Below, piece after piece: positions 1 to 10,548 of a DNA stretch of 64,000 nucleotides. How positions within the stretch are numbered: position 1 is the first letter of the stretch; the number at the start of each line of letters is the position of its first letter. The DNA comes from Odontocerum albicorne (lineage: Eukaryota > Arthropoda > Insecta > Trichoptera > Odontoceridae), in assembly GCA_949825065.1 (NCBI GenBank), contig OX463855.1, forward strand, positions 36,136,281-36,200,280, written 5' to 3'. A program made the translations under genes and the position numbers. The notes under the pieces are model-generated. The model had not been told where the DNA came from and ran no database searches. It worked only from the letters and a program-made list of their open reading frames with translations.

Positions 1-306
1 ACCTAAAGCCGAATCTGTTACTATCACATATCGGAAGGTCTACAAAGGTTTCTTTGTAGTTCGTCTCCCCTTGGTAAGCTTTCTGCGGTTTCCTTACCAA
101 AATGTTTTTATAAATATATGCAGATGCTGAGAAGTTCCTAATTCAATGGCATCAGCCACTATATTCCTATAAGACTGTCTACACCTTTTTTTGTAATATT
201 CGTAATTTATTAATAATAGTGAGTGTGATTCCCTAGTTAGAGCGCCCTAGAGGAGAATCTGCTTTCTAAACGACGTAATATAAATTGTCCATTTATTATT
301 ATTACC
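1..306 (+). mobile_element. CR1/L2-like LINE, 3' UTR end
   Basis: This is the 3' end of a non-LTR retrotransposon whose other copies lie near 15.9, 17.2, 20, 24-25, 37.9, 47.4-48 and 53.2 kb. Shared landmarks, in order, are ATCGGAAGGTCTACAAAGG, CTTGGTAAG...CTGCGGTT...CTTACCAAA, a TAATAGTGAGT block, and GCGCC...TATAAATTGTCC before a terminal ATT-triplet run. The window starts inside the element, so any coding part lies outside. The CR1/L2 assignment comes from coding remnants attached to the other copies. Confidence 0.6.
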
Positions 307-312
307 ACATGC

Positions 313-662
313 CATACTAATGAACGAATGAAGATAAATTTAGTAAGAAGATAAAAGGAGTGCCATACTAATGAACGAATGAAGATAAATTTAGTAAGAA
401 GATTAAAGGTGTGCTATACTAATGAACGAATGAAGATAAATTGAGTGACATACTAATGAACGAATGAAGATAAATTTAGAAAGAAGATAAATTGAGTGCC
501 ATACTAATGAACGAATGAAGATAAATTTAGTAAGAAGATTAAAGGTGTGCTATACTAATGAACGAATGAAGATAAATTGAGTGACATACTAATGAACGAA
601 TGAAGATAAATTTAGTAAGAAGATAAAAGGAGTGCCATACTAATGAACGAATGAAGATAAAT
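313..662. repeat. Minisatellite with 136-bp higher-order unit
   Basis: There are eight copies of a unit beginning CATACTAATGAACGAATGAA, starting near 313, 364, 414, 449, 500, 550, 585 and 636. Spacings of 51, 50 and 35 bp recur in that order, giving a higher-order period of 136 bp. No coding function is apparent. Confidence 0.9.
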
Positions 663-665
663 TTA

Positions 666-1102
666 TTCCTGAAATGTTTCTATAGTAGTAAATATATTGC
701 AGATGGTATTTGGTACGCCACTAGATAAAAAGATAAAAGTCCGTGGTTGTATTTGATTCGAGCTTTTAAATGTACAGATAGAGGAAGCTTTCTGGCGATA
801 ACAGATAAATCCCTAGCAACAATCGATAAAGGTAAACAAACAAGATTATATGCAATGAAAAAAAGGGGTTAGCATAATATATCACGGAAACCACGTATTT
901 TGCTAAATTAAGCGATGACAATCAAACCAATCTCTCGATTAACGTGATATGGCACGATTCATGTAAATTCGCGCTAATCAAAATCGCGTGAATTGAGGAA
1001 ATAAATTTGTCAAAATCTGTTTAAATTGAAGTACAGAACCCATATACATGTGGATTAAAGGTACCAAAGACGTGTAAAATGAATTTACCAACCAATTGTC
1101 GG
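666..1102. other. Unassigned AT-rich spacer
   Basis: No ORF, repeat or element end was recognised in this stretch. Confidence 0.5.
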
Positions 1103-1400
1103 CGACCGTGGTTTAACTGTTACCATTCACCTAAGCAAGCGGGAGTCCCAGGTTCCATTCCTGGCAGATTCGTTTCCAGACTGTTTTTACTCTTAGACTA
1201 ATTTACATCTTAATTTAAGAATTCAGATGGCGTTCTTGCTATCGGCATTGGGGTGTTTCAACCTCCCTTATTTCTTTAATAGGTTGATCTAGTTAGAAAG
1301 TACTCTTCAGATGATCTTTATGGTCAGGATAAAGCGCTTTACATAATTATCTTGTAAATAAATTAAAATACAAATTAAAAAAAAAAGGAAAACTTTTTAT
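1103..1400 (+). mobile_element. tRNA-headed SINE-like element
   Basis: The first ~65 bases read like a tRNA: an A-box-like TGGTTTAACTG and a B-box-like GGTTCCATTCC, closing with CCTGGCAG. A non-tRNA body of ~230 bp follows and runs into an A-rich end near 1375-1390. That is SINE architecture with an internal RNA polymerase III promoter. The acceptor arm is imperfect, so I do not call a functional tRNA. The tail differs from the main SINE family in this window. Confidence 0.5.
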
Positions 1401-1423
1401 TTTTTGTGAAAAGTTTGTTTGCC

Positions 1424-1640
1424 TGGAAGCGTGGTAGAGAAAGACCAAGGAAAGTATGCTTGGATGAAGTGTATAGTATTTTGAAAGAAGGAAATGTAAA
1501 AAAAGTCATAGGAATCGTAGGAGATGTATGAGAAAGTGTATGGATGTAGAAGAGGCAAATATGTGAGTCGCGAAAGAAAAGTCTGGCGCTCTCTCCTTTC
1601 TGTTTATTCCGATACAGTAATGGTATGTATGCATGTGTAG
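1424..1640 (+). pseudogene. RTE-type LINE, C-terminal ORF remnant
   Basis: The reading resembles the C-terminal tail of insect RTE-type LINE proteins: an RGRERPRKVCLDEV-like stretch followed by a RNRR..M..CMDVEEAN-like stretch and a WRSL-like end, with in-frame stops. The same 3' region recurs reversed near 3.4, 25.4 and 63.8 kb and forward near 9.8 and 30.5 kb. Only the 3' end remains. It cannot encode a working protein. Confidence 0.55.
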
Positions 1641-1754
1641 TGACTGAAACTCATCGCACATGTAACTATTGTGACTTAGGATTATTGTAACTATTGTGAT
1701 TTTAGTCTTTCTCTTCTCAATCTGCTCTTTAGTGCTGAGTAAATTAATTGAGGC

Positions 1755-1930
1755 AAATACACAGTTATTCAGATGTATAATTTATTAGACGACATTCCAA
1801 TACACAGTTATTCAGATGTATAATTTATTAGACGACATTCCAATACACAGTTATTCAGATGTATAATTTACTAGACGACATTCAAATACTCAGATATTCA
1901 GATGTATAATTTACTAGACGACATTCAAAT
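1755..1930. repeat. Minisatellite, ~43-bp unit, about 4 copies
   Basis: The unit contains CAGTTATTCAGATGTATAAT and TAGACGACATTC. Copies differ by a few substitutions. Confidence 0.85.
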
Positions 1931-2093
1931 AAGGTATAAATCAACTGTCTTTAAAAAAAAGCATTTATCTTAACTGCATTAAAAGTGAAACCGCATAAAA
2001 AAGAAAATGCGTAAATCGAGGGATACATACATATAAGTCACTTACATGATAAAAATACTAATCGCTGTTAAAAAACGAAACTAAAACCGCATA

Positions 2094-2495
2094 ACGCTCT
2101 AGGTTTAGGTGGTAAGACGCTGGTATTCCATTCACGTTTTGGGTTCGATTCCCGATGGTACTCCGACGAAAAAATAAAATAACGATCTCATTCTGGTAAA
2201 AGAGTTCATCTAGTTACAGAATTCGGGTGCGCTAGGCGTGTTTGAGTGTTGTATTTTCCCGTGCGGTAGTATTGCCACTATGTGCGATGGATGATAAATT
2301 GTTTCAGTATTTACTCGAGTAGTTCTAAAGCAAGAAGGTTTGACTGATCAGTCCGAAGAGAATGTGGTCTCCCGGTCAATATGTCTAACGCCATCCTGAT
2401 GTGTTGACGGGCACCATGCAAATGAATGAATAAACTCATGGGTGAGACTGAAGCAACAACATAAAAATAAATACATACATACATACTCGTATAAG
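2094..2495 (+). mobile_element. tRNA-headed SINE-like element with ATAC-repeat tail
   Basis: The head (2094-2165) has an A-box-like TAGGTGGTAAGAC and a B-box-like GGGTTCGATTCCC. The body runs to an (ATAC)n tail at 2470-2488. Length and layout suit a tRNA-derived SINE, but the body does not match the short SINE family elsewhere in the window and may include unrelated DNA. Confidence 0.45.
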
Positions 2496-2516
2496 ACTTA
2501 ATTTAACCCTTCCAAA

Positions 2517-2640
2517 CCTGTGATGTGTAACTAGTACACATTGCTTCTAAAAACTTTAAAATCTCTATAAATATAATAAATACTCGGTACAGATTTTAGG
2601 TATTCCCCCGTAATACATTTACGCATTGAATGAAAAAAAT
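2517..2640 (+). mobile_element. piggyBac-like terminus (TTAA + CCCTTCC)
   Basis: A TTAA at 2513-2516 is followed by CCCTTCCAAACCTGTGATGT. The next ~110 bp recur at 37934-38055, also immediately after TTAA. Two copies starting at the same base after TTAA is what piggyBac-type insertion predicts. No matching right terminus was found and no transposase is present. Confidence 0.4.
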
Positions 2641-3370
2641 AATATTATTAATAATTAGCACTTATCGGCCACATCAGAGATATTTTGTGAAAATCGGGAA
2701 TAAATTCACCAATACAATCAAACGTGTGCTAGTGTGTGACGTAGGTATATTAATTCTAAAAAAACGCTATCGGTGAGGAAGCGACGCTATACACGTCTCA
2801 CTCTCGCTCTACTTTGGTATATGGGAACACAAGAAATTTTTCACTATCTCTATATCAGCACCGTTCAACGTAAGACGAGATAGTTATACTTTATGTCAAT
2901 TATATAAAGATTATTTTAGCTCGACAATATCAAAAAAATGATTTTCCAACAGAGGCTTTTTATTTTTAGGGTAATTTTGATGGTAATTAGAAGTACTTTG
3001 GTTACAATAGAAAATTGCTCAGTGGGTTGGAAACTTTACACACATAATCGTCCACATTTGAAATATATATTGTTAAAGAAATATGATATCCAAAAGCATT
3101 GTTAAAGCTAACGAGCGTTGAAAATATTATGAAGTACTATTTGTATATGTAGGCACTACAAATAGAATCGACATCTCTTATGTAAATGCACGCCATATAA
3201 ACTCTATATAGAGCTGTAAATAATATATTAAAGGACATTTAGAGCAAACGAACTGCCTTGACAAAGGATGGAAAAGGATTTATCATGTTTTGTCCTTCGA
3301 TCAGTGGCGTACTTAAATTTAATTTATTTCAAAAATATATTCATGCTTTATACACTATTTTTATTCATAT
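2641..3370. other. Unassigned; possible interior of the piggyBac-like element
   Basis: AT-rich sequence with no ORF of note. It may be the interior of the element beginning at 2517, but its far end could not be placed. Confidence 0.35.
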
Positions 3371-3374
3371 TGTA

Positions 3375-3800
3375 CTTACATACATACCATCAACCCGTAT
3401 CACTATTAGGGTAGGCAGAAATAAGAGAGCGCAAGATTTTCCTATTGCAACACATATATTTCGCCTCTTCTACATTCATATTTACGATTTCTTTGACTTT
3501 TACATTTTCTTCTTTCAAAATGTCATACATTTGATCTAACCATACCGCCCTTGGTATTACGCTTTCCACTCATATTTGCATTATATATTTGTTTTAATAG
3601 TCTTTCTCCATTCATTCATTCCACGTGCCCAAACCATCTCATAATGCTCTACTTTATCTTGTTCAACATATGAACTTTAAGTTAACACTCATCCTTAATC
3701 ACATCATTTCGTATTCTATCTTACATTGTATCCCCATCTATTTTTCTAAGCGCATGCATTTCTACAGCATCTAATCGGAGTTTTTAGTCATATTCTACGT
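3375..3800 (-). pseudogene. RTE-type LINE 3' fragment, reversed
   Basis: On the minus strand this carries the same 3' region as copies near 25.4 and 63.8 kb (blocks ATTTGATCTAACCAT-like and CTTTCCACTCA). It extends upstream into the stretch corresponding to the 'RNRIRNE...C' part of the C-terminal domain. No frame is intact. Confidence 0.55.
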
Positions 3801-3899
3801 CTATATTCGATTTTCGTCTGTGTCTGGTCTCTCAATGTCTCTTAAGTATTTTTTTGGATGGTTGAAAGAGATCGCCATACGATCATAATCTCAAAAAGT

Positions 3900-4202
3900 G
3901 TAAAACAATAATACGAGGATTGTATAGCTTTTTTGTCTACATCAATAATGTAAATCACTTACCATTTATTTACTCAATAGGACAAACAATTGTATGGTTG
4001 GTTGAAATAAATCAACACTAGGTAATAAACTCACCATGTTGTACACTGTTTATAAAAGATTTAAATAAATATAAACCAAATAACTAACGAGGCCTTAAGT
4101 CAAAGTCAGATGAAACCTTAAAAAAAACGGATAACAAGGAAAATCGAACTTACAATTCCCGAGTTGCAAGATAGTCGTCTTATCAACTAGGCTATGAAGA
4201 CA
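3900..4202 (-). repeat. Composite SINE repeat (head joined to inverted tail)
   Basis: A tRNA-like SINE head (minus strand, ~4139-4202) is joined to an oppositely oriented SINE tail (~3994-4060). The same head/tail arrangement, including GAGGCCTTAAGTC and AAATCTTCATTAAACAGTG-like blocks, recurs at 13520-13815 in the other orientation. The composite has therefore been copied as one unit. Confidence 0.5.
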
Positions 4203-4300
4203 GTCAGACATCATAGAATTTGCAACTGAAACCAGTTCGGATGCCGCTAGAAAACGAACCCGGGATGTCAAGATGTATTTTATTGAATTATACTTCCGTT

Positions 4301-4496
4301 GTATACAGTACAACCTGGTGGGCTTATTACCATGCGGTAATCTCTTCCAATCAACCAGAAAAATGTTAAACAAGTCTTAAGTAAAAACCAGACAGGAGTT
4401 TTTTAAACTGATTTTTGTCTGGATTCCAACGGGAATTGAATCGGTAAACCCCCGGTTGGTAGACCGGCGTTTTAGCGATTTGGTCACGAAGGGGCC
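4301..4496 (-). mobile_element. tRNA-derived SINE, near full length
   Basis: In element orientation: a tRNA-like head ending at a B-box-like GATTCAATTCC, a linker with CCAGACA-like sequence, then the shared tail TGGTTGATTGGAAGAGATTA followed by a CCACCAGGTTGTAC end. In the tail hairpin the stem reads TTACC/GGTAA instead of the usual TTGCC/GGCAA, a compensatory change. Transcription would be by RNA polymerase III and mobility in trans by a LINE. Confidence 0.65.
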
Positions 4497-4686
4497 AATT
4501 ATGTTTTTCAAATCACTGGCCCATGGTATTGACAAATGTTGTCTCCCAGCCATTGGTCTTATAGTCTCTCGATCATCTTTAAAATGTTAGTGTATTTATT
4601 TTTATATAAGCCAATGTGAACGAATGAAATATAATTTTAAGGCATTGTACAAATTTACGCACAACTCATACACATATGATTGTGAA

Positions 4687-5011
4687 CAGCGGCGGCCGCT
4701 CCCGAGGTGCGCTGGTGCGCTGAGCACCAACGCACCTCGAGACGCTGAGCGATATGAAATATCACTGTCTCACGGTTTTCTGTATTCTGTCTGCCCTATA
4801 TGAATTTGCGTCTTTAAAATTTTATTTTAACTATTTTAAAATTTTCATTTGAATAAAAATCCTCGTACTATTTGTCAGTACTCTTATACATATTTAATCT
4901 ATACAAATATTTAACATTTTTGGAAGTCATGTTTGCGAATACATAATTTAATTATTGCGAATTATTTCTCCGGTTCAGCGCATAAGCGCACCTCTAGACC
5001 GGCCGCCGCTG
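4687..5011. mobile_element. hAT-like non-autonomous element with GC-rich termini
   Basis: The left end CAGCGGCGGCCGCTCCCGAG and the complement of the right end (CAGCGGCGGCCGGTCTAGAG) form inverted repeats continuing through GGTGCGCT...TGCGCTGA. Flanking 8-mers ATTGTGAA (4679-4686) and GTTGTGAA (5012-5019) match at 7 of 8 positions, the 8-bp duplication typical of hAT insertion. The interior is AT-rich and non-coding. A longer relative lies inverted at 60188-60594. Confidence 0.7.
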
Positions 5012-5019
5012 GTTGTGAA

Positions 5020-5611
5020 TATTACTAAACACTATCAAATAACGAAGAAAGTTTTCTATTCCAAAAAAACTTTTTTTATATCAAGTTCTGGAATGTTGAT
5101 GATACACCACTGCTTTAACCATATCTAACCTAAGCAGGAGTATGCTAACTCAGGAAGCAGTTTCAATTTGATGTTGTTTAGGGCACTCTGCCCACTTGAG
5201 ATGAATACGAGGGGAAATGCCACTAAGAAAGCCTCTTTAATAATGGAGAAGAGCCGGTTTCCATGGTAATATTATGACGAGAAGTTTGGTGGAAGGCCGT
5301 ATACTTTTGATTATTGTTGGCCACTTTCAACAGACAATAAATAAGGTTTAGGATGAGTGGAAAAAGTCCCTTTGAGTGATTCACAAAGTAATATAAAAGT
5401 TGAAAAGCTTCTATTAAGAACATAATGCATAATATAATTTTGGGTTTTATGGACGTAAGACTTAGAAATATCGGTTTTTGTTATGTATCATCATATGAAG
5501 CGAGAGACAAAAATATAAAAAAAAAATATCGAATACGAGAGAGGTGGAATAATTTGAACATTCAAGTAAACTTTGTTAACTTTTTTTAGGTTGTAGTTGT
5601 GTGGTTTAAAC
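5020..5611. other. Unassigned AT-rich spacer
   Basis: No element end, tandem repeat or convincing ORF was seen. Confidence 0.45.
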
Positions 5612-6500
5612 AGGATCATTCACTGATTTGTAGGCACAAAATAACACTCATAAATCCGTAAAAAATAAGGAGAAGGAAATAATTCTCAATTGCATAATCA
5701 AGATCCAATCTAAGTGTACATAGAATCATTCACTAATTTGTAGACACAAAATAACACTCATTAATCCGTAATGAAGGAAAAGGGAACTAACATGGCATAT
5801 TTTTCAATTGCATAATCAATATCCAATCTGGGTATACATAGGATCATTCACTGATTTGTAGACACAAAATAACACTCATAAATCCGTAATGAAGGAAAAG
5901 GGAACCAACATGGAATACTTTTCAATTGCATAATCAATATCCAATCTGGGTATACATTGGATCATGATCATTCACTGATTTGTAGACACAAAATAACACT
6001 CATAAATCCGTAATGAAGGAAAAGGGAACCAACATGGAATACTTTTCAATTGCATAATCAATATCCAATCTGGGTATACATTGGATCATGATCATTCACT
6101 GATTTGTAGACACAAAATAACACTCATAAATCCGTAATGAATGAAAAGGGAACCAACATGGAATACTTTTCAATTGCATAATCAATATTCAATCTGGGTA
6201 TACATAGGATCATTCACTGATTTGCAGACACAAAATAACACTCATAAATCTGTAATGAAAGAAAAGGGAACTGAACATGGAATACTTCTCAATTGCATAA
6301 TCAAGATCAAATTTGAGTTTATACAAGATCATTCACTACTTTGTAGATATAAAATAACACTCGTAAATCTATAATATATAAAGAAAGTTGAACTTGAAAT
6401 ACTTCTCCATTGCATAAGTAAGATCCAATTTGAGTTTACATAGGATCATCCACTGATTTGTAGATACAGAATAACACCCATAAATTCTCAAAATTGAAAG
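5612..6500. repeat. Tandem repeat, ~115-123-bp unit, 8 copies
   Basis: Units begin near 5612, 5725, 5840, 5960, 6085, 6209, 6328 and 6443 with GATCATTCACTGATTTGTAG and contain AATAACACTCATAAATC and TTGCATAATCAA. Middle copies are most alike and the edge copies more diverged, as expected for arrays homogenised from the centre. Short ORFs across it are repeat artefacts. Confidence 0.9.
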
Positions 6501-6539
6501 AAAATGCACGTGAAAAACTTCTCCATTGCAAAATTGCAT

Positions 6540-6860
6540 ACATTTCTATACTATACATTTCACTCCCATACATCAAAGTTGATACCAAAATATTATTGTA
6601 GACTACCATCTTAGCAGATTTTGATACTGTCTAGTTCACAGTTTGGTTTTAGTGCTCCATCGATTTTGTTTCCTATCGCTACACCCCGTTAGATATCCCT
6701 CTTAACTCTCCCATCACACGAGAAAATAATACTCAAATAAAAGAATTCCTTAATTTGGTTCAATCTTTCATTATTCACCCATATGTCGCATTTATTTTTA
6801 TTCCTTTCTCACCATTTAACTTTTGTGATATTTCCTTATATGAAGTGTGATCATATTTTA
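6540..6860 (-). pseudogene. RTE-type LINE fragment, reversed
   Basis: The minus strand reads through a remnant of the 'STLMYGSE' motif of RTE-type LINE proteins (near 6560-6580) and its upstream region. The same stretch occurs at 49.8-50.1 and 55.7-55.9 kb. Several stops and shifts make it non-functional. Confidence 0.5.
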
Positions 6861-7324
6861 TAATAATGTAAATATATCATATGTACGAGTATATTAGAAA
6901 ATTTTCAAAGATAAGTATGGTTATTTCATATGATTTGAATTAAAAAATATAAAAATGAGAAATGTTAGAATTTCCATAGACAATTTTAACATAATATTAT
7001 GGTGAATCCTCTTCGTTAGACCACCAAGCAAATGAAGCGAGTTGAATTCGGAACCACAATCCTTAGAAAGACCCAAGAGCTTAGCTTTCAGACCATTTCG
7101 GTGCTAAACAAATGAGGCGCGGTTGAATGTCGGAGCTTACGAAGATCAAGACACGCCACAAGACTTAAAGCCACGAAAGCCCCCTGAGGATGTTGCGAAT
7201 TTGATCTTTCACTTCGCCACCTGTTAACTAAGGGACAAAGCAATAATTGGGGTCTCTTTTTGAATCAAAATATACAACACCCTTGCTTAAAATGTTGTAT
7301 ATTCGAAATATGATCAAAAAGACA
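6861..7324. other. Unassigned spacer
   Basis: Nothing convincing was recognised. A moderately GC-richer patch lies at 7010-7200 without an ORF. Confidence 0.4.
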
Positions 7325-7397
7325 CATAACCTACATAAATAAATATCTTCAAAGTTTTCTATCCAAGCATATAACTCTCGCCTCCTCCACATACATA

Positions 7398-8349
7398 CGA
7401 GGCGTATCCAGAAAGTAAGTGTACTGAGGCTCTCACGACCGGATGGATTTTATTTTCGACATGTTGGTTACACTTCCGTGTAGCCTGACCCTTCCCCTCC
7501 ACAACGAGATCAATTTGAGGTCAGTACGTTGAAAAGTGTCGACGCGACAACACGTTTCGTGAAAAATGTCAAACCAATCTCCCGCCAAGTGCGAAATTTT
7601 GTAAAAAGGCAAGAGTTTTTGAGGCGCTGCAAACTCCATGGAGATGAATTTCTCCGCTCCATCGTTACTGGAGATGAAACTTGGGTTGCACACTACACGC
7701 CTGAAACCAAAAGGCAGTCTCAACAGTGGCGTCACACCTCTTCACCCTCCGCCAAAAAGTTCAAAACCATAATTTCAGCCAAGAAAATCATGGCATCCGT
7801 GTTTTGGGACTGTCAAGGCATAATTTTAATTGAAAATATGCCGCAAGGGGAGACCATCAACTCTGCAAGATACTGTGAGACCCTAAAAAATTGTGGAGGG
7901 CGATTCAGAACAAGAGGAGAGGCATGCTGACAAAGGGAGTCTGCCTGCTGCACGACAATGCAAGACCACACACAGCCAACGCCACGAAGGAACTGCTCGC
8001 CTCGTTTAAATGGGATGTCCTAAACCATCCCGCGCATTCCCATGACCTAGCACCTTCAGATTACTATTTCTTTACCTTCCTGAAGCTGCACATGGGTGGA
8101 AAAAGGTTTTCAACCGACGAGGAGGTAAAGGAGGAGGTGGAGAAGTGGACGGAGTGACTGGCGGGAAACTACTTCGAGGAAGGCATCAAAAAGTTGATAC
8201 CCCGCGTCACCACCTGCATTAAAAGGAATGGCGACTATGTCGAAAAATAGCTTACATATGTACTACGGTAACCACGTAATTTTTTTGTTTAAATAAAAAA
8301 AATTGTAACCTACAAAAATTCAGTACACTTAGTTTCTGGATATGCCTCG
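7398..8349 (+). mobile_element. mariner element, internally deleted
   Basis: The left terminus CGAGGCGTATCCAGAAAGTA and the complement of the right terminus (CGAGGCATATCCAGAAACTA) form ~30-bp inverted repeats. Each is flanked by TA (7396-7397 and 8350-8351), the mariner target duplication. At 952 bp it is shorter than the usual ~1.3 kb because the 5' coding part is missing. It cannot mobilise itself but keeps both termini. Confidence 0.85.
7529..8250 (+). pseudogene. mariner transposase, broken (DD34D catalytic core)
   Basis: This encodes the catalytic part of a mariner transposase, the DDE/D enzyme that cuts and rejoins at TA. Visible motifs are VTGDETWV (first Asp codon 7673-7675), LLHDNARPHT (second Asp 7954-7956) and HDLAPSDYYFF (third Asp 8059-8061), with 34 residues between the second and third: DD34D. 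Defects: the N-terminal helix-turn-helix domain is absent, the frame shifts near 7885-7895, and a TGA interrupts at 8155-8157 before a C-terminal NGDYVEK-like end. There is no ATG start. Confidence 0.85.
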
Positions 8350-8689
8350 TATATCTCGTCATGCGCAATCTTCTATTATTCATAATTCTCATTTTGCCTT
8401 CTTTCAAAATCTGGTCAATTTCGTCCAGCCACGTTTTTCATTTATTTATTTTCTCAAAACAGGCTTACCCCAATTACTTATACATGAAATGTTAACATTA
8501 AAAATAAAGAAAAATTATATACAATAGAATAAAAAAAAAATTATACAAAATAAAAAATAATGTATATGCATACATATATACACACTAACATACACATACA
8601 TATATTCAAAGTCACTTAAGTACGTTGATGAGTGCTTTCTAACGCGCTCAATCTTAGAAGAAAATTTACTTTTGCTTTTGGTAATGTGA

Positions 8690-9090
8690 TATGAAATATG
8701 TCAATATCCGAAGCAGTCCCGTTCAAGAGTTAAGACCTTTCCAACAGGCATAGCGGCTGGAAGACCCGTTCTTGCGTATGTTATTAAGAACAGTTCTTGC
8801 CGGCGCAGTCTAGTGTAATTGTTAAGAACATTTAACGCTAATCTTCGTAGTAATGCTGGACAGCTCACAACTCCTTGAACGAGTTTGACAACGTAACATA
8901 TACCAGGAGACGCAGATCTCTTTTTACGCTCAAGGAGTTATACCCGAGCATGCTCAGCAGAAACTGAGTGGGATAAAGCCACAGATAGTCACCAAACTCA
9001 CTCATATAGAGATATCGTAGATATTTTTTTGTACTTTCACCACCATGAGTGAGTTCTGCGCTCCCACCGGGCTCCAAATGCAAGCATTGC
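8690..9090 (-). pseudogene. LINE ORF2 C-terminal remnant (Jockey/CR1-like)
   Basis: The minus strand reads LGYNSLSVKRDLRLL near 8915-8960, followed after frame breaks by NNYTRLRRQELF- and ARTGLPAAMP-like stretches. This matches the post-RT C-terminal segment of arthropod Jockey/CR1-type LINEs, where an LGY..L..RR motif is typical. It is frameshifted and non-functional. Confidence 0.5.
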
Positions 9091-9189
9091 TTTCTAATTT
9101 GCTACGGATCAATGAATTGAACAATGTTTTGAGCACTATTTGGTTTTCAAACGACTTAGAGATTCTCATTACAAATCCTAGAGTTTTAT

Positions 9190-9370
9190 AAGCTGACCTC
9201 GATCCACCTCATCAACGCTCACCTTGCACTTTTTACTTGTATATTCGCTTAGTCATTCTTTTGAAATTCATCTTTCCACACATTGTTAAAGCTCCTTTCT
9301 TCACCTTAAAACATCTATTTTATCAATGCATTCATTTCTGATGTCTTCTTTCCGCCTTCTTTCAAATATA
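9190..9370 (-). pseudogene. RTE-type LINE fragment, reversed
   Basis: Blocks such as CTTAAAACATCTATTTTATC and ATGCATTCATTTCTGAT match the larger reversed copy at 49.65-49.75 kb. It may belong to the same insertion as 7325-8470, separated by the Jockey-like piece. Confidence 0.45.
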
Positions 9371-9509
9371 TTGCGAAATATTATTTGACATACATACGTA
9401 CTATCACTTCATTTCTCTATCCCCTTGCTTTAATATTTCATTGTTCCCCCATAGAAAACATATTTAAAGGGGCACTCAAGATATACTCAAATCGGACAGT
9501 TTCAAAAAC

Positions 9510-9895
9510 TGATAAGATGATAGTTCACAATGGTATTTTAGTACCAACTTTGTTGTATGGGAGTAAAACGTTGAGAAATAATGAAAAAAAGTTGTGTAAA
9601 TGTTGTAGAAATGTATGCACTGAGCAGAATACATGAGTTGACAATGTATAACAGAATAAGGAATGAAGAACAAGGTAGAGGAAACCGATGTATTAGGCGT
9701 AATAGAATAATAATTAAAGTATCGTTAGATCACGTAAATGGTATTATAGAAAATCAGAGAAATCGTAGGAGTTTTATATAAGGTGTATGGATGAAGAATA
9801 ATGTATGTCGAGAAGGGAAAGTCTGGCGCTCTGTCCCCTTTTTCTACCCCAGCAGGAAAAAGGTGCGATGGCATATACTCGTATGTAAGTATTGT
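9510..9895 (+). pseudogene. RTE-type LINE 3' end
   Basis: The reading GILVPTLLYGSKTL (9530-9573) corresponds to the conserved '(I/L)VPTL(L/M)YGSE' motif just after the RT domain in RTE-type LINEs. A degraded C-terminal tail follows, with the common 3' end GGGAAAGTCTGGCGCTCTG. Stops and frame changes make it a fossil. Confidence 0.6.
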
Positions 9896-10548
9896 ATTAT
9901 AATTAAATGAAGAAGTATATTTTACTAGCATGACATTTTACTAACAATAAGTATTTATGAGACAGTAGGAACGGAATGTTGATGCTTTATTGTGGAAATA
10001 TATTAGATATATTCCACGGTTAGTAAATATTTTCCACGGTTCGCAGAATATTACCGATACATTTCCACTATATCGAGCACAGTTTATCGATATCGAGGTT
10101 TCAAAATTTGACATGTTTACCTCTAAACGTTGTATTGTGTTTTATAACCTTATTCCATATTTTTTCGTTATAATTTATTACTTATTATTGACAATTTAAG
10201 AAGAATACTGACTGACTTAATAAAAAAAAATTCAACATAATTCAATGCGTAACTTTGTGGTTTCTATATGTTAAAAATAAAAGAACTTTTTTTCAGCATT
10301 ACATTTCACTGCTTATTTGATATATATCGACTTGTTTATTCTATTATATTATATACATTGTAATACAATTGTATTATTGTATTCTTTCGCTGTATATAAT
10401 ACACTCATTTGACTTTATTACTGTGTAGCAATTTCTACCAAATAATCAAACTGATGTTCATGTCAACATTGTCAATCATGTCAACATTGTCAACATTGTC
10501 AATCTCAAGTGAAAACTATAAATATAATTTTATTATCATTTTAACATA
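9896..10548. other. Unassigned AT-rich spacer
   Basis: It contains a short imperfect tandem of CATGTCAACATTGTCAA near 10455-10505 but no gene or element boundary. Confidence 0.45.

Larger units (their letters stand above)
7325..8470 (-). pseudogene. RTE-type LINE 3' end split by a mariner
   Basis: The minus-strand LINE 3' region at 7325-7397 (CTTTCGCTTCCTCCAC-like, as at 48.6 kb) resumes at 8350-8470 (AAAATCTGGTC...GTCCAGCCACG, as at 49.4-49.6 kb). The gap is exactly the mariner at 7398-8349, so the LINE copy is older. Confidence 0.55.

Noticed and set aside
2330..2380. Hammerhead ribozyme (CTGATCAGTCCGAAGAG)
   Set aside because: The core CTGATGA is broken at the essential sixth base and no GAAA follows a stem II. 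Similarity is superficial.
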